From contig NW_008705618.1 in assembly GCF_000186865.1 (NCBI RefSeq), positions 44,211 through 85,369 on the forward strand: a stretch of DNA of 41,159 nucleotides, written 5' to 3'. The notes below the pieces were generated by a model. It was not told the DNA's origin. It made no database searches and saw nothing but the letters and a program-made list of their open reading frames with translations. Below are positions 33,387 to 41,159 of the stretch, piece after piece. A program made the translations under genes and the position numbers. This stretch comes from Aureococcus anophagefferens (Eukaryota > Sar > Pelagophyceae > Pelagomonadales > Pelagomonadaceae). Positions within the stretch are counted from its first letter, which is position 1, and every line of letters begins with the position of its first letter.

Positions 33387-33659
33387 GATGTATTAGAGCA
33401 TGGTTTTTTTTAAACTCAGCTCATATGCCCATGGCCAGGAGGGCCCAGCGGGGGGGGGGGGGCAGCGGGAGGACCCAGCGCCTCAAATCTCCTGCGGGGG
33501 CCTCATCCTGTCTCCGCGGTCTCCCCGGGCGCGCCCAAAACTGGAGCGTGTCGAATTTCCCGCGGGCTTCTAGCGCCCACCTCAAGATCGCCACTGCTTC
33601 ATCCCTGAGTATCAAGTAGCGTTCAAGTCACATGGCGTTGTAGACAAGACACATGGGAA

Positions 33660-36600
33660 TCATACAATATATGTTCGCTCCTTCGGCTCATTGGAACCAA
33701 GAGCCGTTGATATGCTTGTTGTTTCAATGATGCTCGATGCCTGGAGGAGTAATCTGGTATTATTTGCCATCTCATTCAGAATTCCTTGAGATGTAGAATT
33801 TACTGCCTCCGTGCTTCTACTAAATATGGCCCATATTTCTGCCATATCTTTGATGAGTGCTTCGTTCGTTTGAGCATCGAAATTCAATCGAGCTGCCTTG
33901 TAGCGGTTTAGCATTGCGACGAGAAGCTGTTGTACACCACACAATGAACCAGTAATGGCTGACTCGTCATCAGCAGAAATCAGACGATTGCGCAAAGAGA
34001 GTTGCCTAAAAATCAGGCATTAAAACACTACTTAATACCGCGTGACACTTGGTCCCCCAGGGATCATTAAACCGATGAATATTCCCCAAAATCAGCTGGC
34101 GGCATGTAGTCCATGTCTTTGCAAATGATATTGCTTGCGGAAGGTCACCTACGATCGCCAAAGCAGCTGCAGCCACATATGGCTGCCCTTTGCGATGCTT
34201 ATCTGCCTCCGCGAGCAGTGGGACAAGTAAGCGCAATTTCCATTGCCTATATATATTGATAATGATCGTGTGACTCCCAATTAGGCATATTCGAGACACG
34301 ACGAAAACATACTTCATACGAAGCAAGTCCAGAAGGCCAAGAGCAAGGCGATCTGCGACATGAACCAGAGTATTGTGACTGAGCTGGTGAATCAGCCGTA
34401 GGCTACGTGATAACATTGCCCTGGTGTTCTTTCGGAGAAGCACCGCATTTGCACGTAATAGAATCACCATTGAACGCTCAGCAAGGTAAGGGAGCCCGGA
34501 TATTAGTCCGCATGACATCAGATGAGAGACCTGTGCGTGCATCAGCGGCCAGAGCGATGTTGCTCGATGCTGGTTGTGAACGAGAACCTAGAGATTGGAA
34601 GTGCATCATTTAAAGCCACAATTTCCTGCTTGAGCAGCACTCTGCCCCCGCACGCGCCAGGCGTGTTCCAACGCCAGAGCTGCCCGAGCTTCGAATTTTT
34701 TAAGCCCTTCCGGATGTTTTCCTTCAGGATTGACACGGGCAAGTAATGCGGAGAGTAAAGACAATAACGTACCAAGCGGATAGTTGGCAGAGAGGGCATA
34801 AATGGAGGACATTCCTGTCGCTGAGAAGATAGCATCGATCGCCTCGACAGGCGCTGTCATGAAAGCCGACGAAAGATTCATCATCGTGGGGCTAGCTCGA
34901 CTTGGAGGCCTCCTTACACTGCCATGCCCACTCGAGCGCCACAACAACGAGATTGAACTCCATAGCCTATTTGAACTTTGATTGAAAGTGTCCTGTTTAG
35001 CCGTGCCCATGCCCATATTGTTGTCATGTGACATGTGGTAGACAGTCCAGTGAGCCCTGCAACGAAGCGCAAAAGTTGACGCTGCCAATAACTTTCCATC
35101 GCTACCAACTGTATCGTCTATGTTAATCAGAGCTACAGGCAGTGCACGCCTATCAGCAAGATCTAGAAATAAATCAATCGTGTGTTGCCAAGAGTCTTGC
35201 AAGATGTGACCGTATCCGGAAGTTATTTCCAATGCTTCTTTGAATGCTAAAAACTTTCGATTAATTGATTGACCTGTCCGCCCAATGGTTGCATGCAAAG
35301 CTTCGAATTGATCTTGAGGCGAGCTTATGGAATCTATTTTTGCTCGGTCAGATACTCGTACACTATGCACATACCGCCTTCCGGTACACAGGAGGTTTGT
35401 AAGAAGGCGATCAAGCACTCGGGATAAATCAAAATATTCACAGATTTGCGCATACCAGCGGAATCCTGCACACAGTTTCAAGACGAAGCCCTCATCGTGC
35501 GAGCGATGGAAGGTGTCCAGGAACACAGACAGGATGGCCTCCGAAATGGACTGGAACATGTCATAATCGTTTGCATCTGCAGAAAAAAGTGGCGGCGGTT
35601 CGCTATGTAAGTAAAGAGACATTAGGGAACCACGAGATACAATTTTATCGGAACCCGGCGGGCATGTACCATCTCCGGTGCTTACTGGGGATGAATTTTG
35701 GATCGACTGAACGGGTCGTGGAATCGGTGCATCCTTTATTGCTTGATAAAGAGACCAGAGAAAATCATGTGGAAGGTCATCACCGTCGTTAATTCCTCTA
35801 TTATTCCGCACAAAATCGTCTGCACTCATCCGCTTTGACGCAGCGATTGCTGGGTTATGCAAGTCTGTCTGGAGCATAATCGTAGAAAATGCAAGAACAA
35901 AAGCGGCGTCAGCACTAGAAAAAGGACATGCTGCCCAAGCCCCGGCATTGCTCTGCCACTGGCTATAGAGTTCTCCAGCAAAAACCTCCATGAGTCTGTC
36001 GATGCATTGAGCTTCTCCTGGTAAATGAAAGCCTGAAAGAAAGTTGCGCAAAGCAACATGGAATGGCTGGGCGCGGAAATCAAAGCGAGATGCGTATTCA
36101 CGGAGCACCTACAAGGAAGGTTATTCAAGTAACCACGTGAAGGCGCGGAACTGTGAAAACAGCAGCATGGAAGGGATATTTGTCTTGTGGGCCTTTTGAA
36201 AGCAGTTCGCCAATACGCCTCTTGTCGAGACGGGGATTTTCATGAAGAAACTGAGCGACAAGCTTCGCACTTAAGTTCACTGGGAGAATTCCAAGGGATT
36301 CAACTTTCGAAATCCATTTGTTCTCAGCATTAAAATAGTCCGCGGCAAGGCTGCGGCGTTTTTTGGCGCGTCTTCGTTGCTGCAACATCTGCGCAGTTGA
36401 ATCTCTGGCAGTTTTCAGCCATTCAATGCCAAGGTTGCACAGCGAGTAGCCCGGATTACCGTTGCAAATAATAGCGTCGTCCACACTCAACGGTAATAAT
36501 TCGTATTGATTTGAAGAGAAACACCGACAAGAGACAAAATAAACAACCTCAAGCACGCAGTCCATTGCCAAGTAGTTCAGTAGATTCATAGGCTGACGAG

Positions 36601-37750
36601 ACAAGGGCGTGGCGGAGTTCGCAAGACTAATGAAGAGATCCTCAAAGAGGTTACTGCAGTTCAGATCGGCATCGTAGCTGACATATAGATGCAGCAGAAT
36701 TGATGACTCCCGAGAGAACTCAAGAAGGCTCTCGAGTGCTATTTCTTGCTGGTCTGGTGAAGATGAAAGGTCCCCGAGTATGTGCAGATGCGTTGAGATC
36801 AAAATCTGTTCAAGCTGGAGTTTGAGATGTTTTTTCATTGAATTGAAAAGATTAAAGATAACCCGGAGTCTAAGGGAGAGAATCGTGAGATCCTCTACTG
36901 GAGGGGCTCCTCGCAGATACTTACACAGCTTCCTCTGCAGTATGGAAAGGATCATCGGGCATGAAGCAAGAGTATTAGCTGCCACTTCAAGCATTATATT
37001 TATGAGGCTAAGAGCTAAAATACAACTAGACCTGACCTCTTGCGGTGCACACACCAAGTCGCATAAGAAATTCATTACCAAAACGGCAGGTCGAAAATTA
37101 ATTGTGCTCGATGTATCAACTAATGGCACCTGGTTGCGGCTAGGAAATATGCTGAACTCCTGCTTGCTACCGAAGAAGCTCAGAATGAGACGAGCCAATG
37201 TGTCGTCTGCGTTACTCCGAAGCAATTCAGAAGCCTTATCGCGACAGCCTACTCGATAGCAAAGCAGGAACATTTTGTATGCGTCTTTCTCTTTCAGCAA
37301 TAATCCACTATCACACTTGAGCGTGAGTGTGATCAGCTCGAGCAATTTTACGAGTACACTTTCATCACTCTCCTTACGTGTGTCTTCGAAGCGGCAGTTT
37401 GTTATCCCCTTAGCAACAAGTGCCATGCACGCATCACTCCGACCGGAGGCGGCGGTATTGAGACCATACAATAAAAAATTGTATAGAGAGGTCAATGCCC
37501 TTGCAGTGATTTGACCGGTCGTCTGAGCAGAACATATTACAGCCACAAATGGCGATACAACCTTGACGGTGTCAATGTCTGCATGTCTTTTCCCAAGATA
37601 CTTGCTAAGTGATTTCAGAGTTTTAGTTATAGGATGTTCTATCAAGTTAGATATTTCGTCCGTAAATCTTCCATCGGCTGCCCAGCGCTTATTGAGGCGA
37701 AGTGCAGTCAAAAGACAGTTGATTTCACCTTTGATAGCGAGGTGTAGCAT
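33660..37750 (-). CDS. GBF1: GBF1/GNOM-type large ARF guanine-nucleotide exchange factor
   Basis: Four exons, 37750-36161, 36108-34654, 34587-34049 and 34005-33660, give about 1,309 residues (GNOM has 1,451). Large ARF-GEFs load ARF GTPases with GTP on Golgi or endosomal membranes to recruit coats. The N-terminus (IKGEINCLLTALRLNKRW...TTGQITARALTSLYNFL, CRFE...DESVLVKLLELI) matches the DCB/HUS region of GBF1 and GNOM. The Sec7 domain spans about residues 470-660: VAQFLHENPRLDKRRIGELL, YPFHAA+VLREYASRFDF across the 52-nt intron 36109-36160, FLSGFHLPGEAQCIDRLMEVF with the catalytic glutamate finger, and STIMLQTDLHNP. The intron 34588-34653 joins ALEHAWR to VLVHNQHRATSLWPL. The start ATG matches the short GBF1 N-terminus. 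The C-terminal exon is poorly conserved. Confidence 0.93.
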
Positions 37751-37875
37751 CGATCAGCTAGGCCAGCATCGGTTATGCATCTATCACCTTTGCCAATAGG
37801 GTTTACCGAGCTCTGGCTTTGATCCTTACCCGCGGTCGGAATCGTGCACATTCGTTTTTGAGTGGAGGTTTTTGA

Positions 37876-37926
37876 TTGCGTCAGGGGTGCGCCGCGAGCA
37901 TGGTTTTGCGCGAGACCCTGACGCAA
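37876..37926. repeat. 11-bp inverted repeat near the ARF-GEF start
   Basis: TTGCGTCAGGG (37876-37886) is exactly complementary to CCCTGACGCAA (37916-37926), with a 29-nt spacer that contains GCGCC/GCGCG. It lies about 130 bp upstream of the ARF-GEF ATG, within its likely promoter or 5' UTR. Confidence 0.65.
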
Positions 37927-38510
37927 GCTGCATCGGGACGTCCCTCGGAGCTCAGGAAGAAATTCCCCTGTATTTAACTAGGTGGACCTGCAGGGGGGAC
38001 GTGATCTGCCCCGCCGACGCCTGGGTTTTTCCGACCATCTGGCTCTTTAAAGTTCTGAGGCGGCAGACTCTCAATTCTAGAGCTCCTTCTCGGCGGAGCG
38101 GTTGCAGGCCGCATCTGCAGGTTCTGCTCCAGTAGTGTGGCCGTTGCAGCCATAGGTTGCCGACCAGTCTTAGGAGCAGGAAGAAGGGCGTGTTGTCACG
38201 GACAACGGCTAGTGCAGTGGATATTGTTAGAATCCGACGGTATCCTCTTCTATCTTTCTCTTGCACACTTTTAGTGACCGAGGAGTCTGGGGGTTGCGTT
38301 CGCAGCTCACCGCTTAGTGTTGCTAGATCCCCGCCGGTTGGCAGGGCAGTGTAAATGTCTACCTTTCTAGTCTACAGTGAAGGCGCTTACATTCCTTTAC
38401 ACTCCTCGTCTTCTATGATGAACGGCGGCTATCGCCCTCAGAACGCGAGTGTAACTATAGTGCGCTTAGCGACAAGCCAGCTACCTAGGGGGCCTGCATT
38501 TTCTCCTTGG

Positions 38511-38620
38511 GCTATGCTACCCTAACTCGGGACTATGCTATCCTCCCTATGCTGGGGCGTTCATACTGGCCTATGCTGGCTCTGCTAAGTCTGCCTTATG
38601 CTGGCTATGCTATGCTGGGT
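38511..38620. repeat. Degenerate TATGCTGG minisatellite
   Basis: GCTATGCTA, CTATGCTAT, CTATGCTGG, CTATGCTGGC, TTATGCTGGC, TATGCTATGCTGGG recur over 110 bp with irregular spacing. It looks like an old tandem repeat. Confidence 0.65.
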
Positions 38621-39075
38621 TTAATACTAGCATACTCGGATTCTAACAAAATTCCCCTGTATCTACCTTCCTGTTATTATCTTCCCCTTGCAGGCGGCGC
38701 CTTCGCCGATAAAACGGTGTGCGCGCGCGCCCCTAGCCTGCGCGCCGTCGAGGAGCGCGCGCACCCCGCGGGGAGCGGGCCGACCGGCCTACGGCAACCT
38801 CGTGCGCGCTGGGAAGCCCGCGAGGTCACCCGCTTTGCAGTGGCGAAAACGTCGTCCGCGGAGCCGCGCCGCCGTCGGCGAGCTCGACCGCCGACGCACC
38901 GCCCCGGGCTCGACGCGCGCCCACCGACGCCGCCTCTGGGCGCAGCAGGCGCATCGGCGAACCCGTGCGCAGCGGACGAGTCGCCGCTGCAGTCCTTTGT
39001 GCGCGCGCGCGGCCCAGACGTGTCTACATGTGCCTTAGATAGTGGGGTATATGGCGCATTTGCCTCTTGCAGCGT

Positions 39076-41159
39076 TCAGTCGATGTATATTCGCTGACGA
39101 AAAGCGACCTCCCTCCGATTCGTCAAGCACCAAGGTACTATCCCAAGGAAGATGAGCATGAACCCAACGGCTGCACCATAAAGCGCTGTATGAAAAAGGC
39201 GCTCGGTGACCTCAAGGACCTCTTGCTTGAGGCGCAAAGCTTTGACGCCGTCTATATGGCGCTCCTCTGAAACCCACCATACGGGAAAGAACATGAAACA
39301 GCCATATCCGTTTTCGCTGAAGTCTGCAGTGGGCACTTCACAGCGTTCTTGGCTTGAGATGATCTGGGGAAATTGCATATTGCGTTCGACGCGAAAGTTG
39401 AATTGGAAGCGACGTGCCTCACGAACAGTTTGGCCAGTGATGGGTTCGATGTCCACATAGTAGCTATGAAGCCTGCGATCATAATTTGTGTCGAAATACA
39501 CCTGCCTAGCCTCAAGACCACCCCACTCTTCGTTGCCGTAGAAGTGAGGCAGGCTTATAAAGCAGGGTGTATCAGTGATGGCCTGGAGAGATATCATACC
39601 GTAGGGAATCGTGTATCTCTCATCATGAAGGTCTTTGAGTTTATCACGAGCAAATCGACGACCCTCGTCGAATGTTGTAGACGTGGTCTCATAGCGATTA
39701 GCTCGAGCCCAGAAGCGACGTGTATAATTGTGTGCCTCGGCCTTCTTGCGGGTCGGCCACTCGACATAGTACCTATCGAACTGCATGGTGAAATAGCTCA
39801 GTGCAATGGAGGCAAAAAACTGACTCTTCGGAGAGGTCTGCCATTCCAATCTTGAGGTCCCCAGTGCGAAGACGCATGAGTTCAATGAGCATAAGATGGT
39901 CCGCATTCAACACATGCATCACGTCAGCACCTTGAAAGTCGAAGCCCTTGCCCCGTAGCAGATATGTGAAGTTGTAGGCTCGAAAGCCCTCCCACCCAAA
40001 AGGGCGTGTTTGGTGGATCAGCGTCCCAGCGGATGTGTTGATTGTATCCACCTAAGTAGACCGATTGCATATAACGAAGCAACTGACCGTCAGCGAAGCA
40101 TCAGCCCCGCTAGAATAAACAGGCGCGGGATAGTCTGCACAAAATCGTCACCCGTGATAAGAGTCCCGTTACCGCGCCATTCTGCAACGCGCTGCACATC
40201 ATTGAGATTGCCTTTGCCTGTCTGTAGTCGAGTTGTGCAACTTCCCCACTTCTTGGCACCACCGAGGAAACGAAGATCACAATCGGCCTTCTTGTGAAAT
40301 TTGAGTGACCGAGAGTCACCTTCGCCCCTGCGCAGGCGGTAGGAGGATGCGTTAGGCTCCCAGAGTTTGCCCGGATAGATAGCGAAAGCTGGGTTGTCGA
40401 TGGCGAGCGTAATGCTAGCGGAAACATTTGCAACATCAAGAGGACTCACAATCGATGATATATCGGAGAGGTTGAGGATAATCTCAGGAGCGTACCACTC
40501 CTCCCGGCGCTGGCCATCACGCTGAAATCGTGCAAGCTTGCCACTCACATCAGAGACTTCAAATCCATCCTCCGAGCATTCAATATTCTCCACGGGCCTA
40601 CAGTACTCGTCAAGTTCGAGTGTCGACCGATTCACACAACGAGCGGTGAGGTTGTAGGGCTCAAGCTCCGAATTGAGGAGTCTCATGGCAACGCGATCAA
40701 CGTAACCTTCAAATAGCAGACGGCGTGCGGATTGAGTGACAAACATGCCCCCGCTTGCATAATCACAGTCACTTGGGTCGTTACATACCGTGCGCCTTTC
40801 GATGAGCACGCGATATGTGGACCATTCTTGGAGCCAGAAGGCGATGACATTACCGCGTTGTCGTGGATACGGGTGAATCGTAGCCGATTGGTAGTCGTGG
40901 TCATAGGCAGAGTCAATCTTGAGAATTGTCACTAGGTCACAATAAATGCCAAATGTAGGGTCAGATATCAATGTTTCCCATCTTTTGCAGTTGACTAACC
41001 AGTAGCTGTAGCCTGGTTCGGTTTCCAGCCAAGAACACTCCTTATAGTGATCCTGAATACGCTGGCAAGTGAGATCTGAAGACATGAAAACCTCGCTGAG
41101 TAGTGCAGTTGCTGCTTTAAAGTTCGCTTCCAATACCTGTGACCCTGGTCCAGAACTTT
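39076..41159 (-). CDS. CD36/LIMP-2/SR-B family scavenger receptor-like protein, 5' end missing
   Basis: Members are hairpin membrane proteins with a large lumenal or extracellular domain that binds lipids or lipoproteins. Exons: 41159-40141, 40051-39923 and 39819-39076. The C-terminal half is diagnostic: PCFISLPHFYGNEE matches the YISLPHFL region, and YYVDIEPITGQTVREARRFQFNF matches YLDIEPITG with its following strand. A C-terminal transmembrane helix follows (ALYGAAVGFMLIFLGIVPW), then a short basic tail with RREV. The N-terminal part is divergent, with many Cys and N-glycosylation sequons (NLT, NRS, NLS, NVS, NAS). The 89-nt intron 40052-40140 keeps frame. The second intron could be 39820-39922 (103 nt) or 39781-39820 (40 nt). 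The frame is still open at the window edge, so the first membrane segment is outside or in an upstream exon. Confidence 0.82.

Larger units (their letters stand above)
32540..33659. other. Intergenic region between ARF-GEF and MAPK genes
   Basis: 1.1 kb between the ARF-GEF stop and the MAPK start, so it holds the MAPK promoter. It contains an (AG)n microsatellite (33044-33068), a GC-rich block (about 33165-33560) with two copies of a GTCGCRAACT element (33314 and 33364) and a G-run near 33450-33462. Open frames here follow the GC-rich composition and look like nothing known. Confidence 0.55.
37751..39075. other. Intergenic region upstream of the ARF-GEF gene
   Basis: 1.3 kb between the CD36-like stop and the ARF-GEF start. 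It contains an 11-bp inverted repeat (37876-37926), a degenerate TATGCTGG repeat array (38511-38620) and a very GC-rich CG-alternating block (about 38695-39020). A 196-codon open frame on the + strand (38507-39097) is built from the repeat and the GC-rich block and is not credible as a gene. Confidence 0.6.

Noticed and set aside
36109..36133. A 25-nt intron inside the Sec7 domain of the ARF-GEF
   Set aside because: It keeps frame but leaves extra residues (VFTVPRLHV). The 52-nt intron 36109-36160 also keeps frame and gives YPFHAAVLREYASRFDF, which aligns gap-free with GNOM.
38507..39097. 196-codon + strand open frame
   Set aside because: It consists of the TATGCTGG repeat and a CG-rich block; the translation is low-complexity Arg/Ala/Pro and resembles no protein.
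39814..39819. A disabling frameshift (pseudogene) in the CD36-like gene at T6
   Set aside because: Two GT-AG introns can explain the frame change and the downstream half is well conserved, so a broken gene is not required.

Overview
This 41 kb window is nuclear DNA of a unicellular eukaryote. Genes are interrupted by small GT-AG introns, mostly 40-100 nt. All recognisable proteins are eukaryotic: CNOT11, an RBBP4/MSI1 histone chaperone, a GBF1/GNOM ARF-GEF, a TEY MAP kinase and a CD36-like receptor. I cannot name the lineage from sequence alone. A CD36-family protein, PDZ-like 'LGxxW ... GW' modules, multi-C2 giants and a same-strand gene run would fit an alveolate, another SAR lineage or a haptophyte; this is inference.

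Layout. On the + strand: the 3' end of CNOT11 (1-397) and a complete MSI1/RBBP4 WD40 gene (3660-5080). On the - strand: an RluA-type pseudouridine synthase (1174-3267), then, reading from high to low coordinates, a CD36-like receptor (41159-39076, 5' end cut), a GBF1/GNOM-type ARF-GEF (37750-33660), a MAP kinase (32539-31201) and one enormous gene (30757-5609). Intergenic stretches of 0.4-1.3 kb hold GC-rich, purine-rich, homopolymeric and inverted-repeat sequence and no gene I can support.

The main feature is the giant gene. Ten or so long - strand reading frames look like separate proteins, but nearly every boundary is resolved by a short GT-AG intron that restores reading frame and rebuilds a split domain. 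Joined, they give about 12 exons and about 8,050 residues. The order is an IQ-motif head with two CxxC...CxxC zinc-binding-like pairs, many C2 and C2-like domains, a basic helical stretch, four PDZ-like modules, more C2, an ARM-like block, further C2 domains with a second IQ cluster, and a helical tail. Two C2 sub-types recur. One has a 'GEIELALRWVHNP' linker before 'PNELRVALIRARGL'; the other carries a 'WxGxExGRT' hairpin. I read it as a calcium/phospholipid- and calmodulin-responsive membrane scaffold. The function is inference; the domain content and splice logic are seen in the sequence.

No operon logic applies. Several genes serve membrane traffic or signalling (ARF-GEF, CD36-like receptor, MAPK, C2 giant), but common function of neighbours should not be assumed in a eukaryote.
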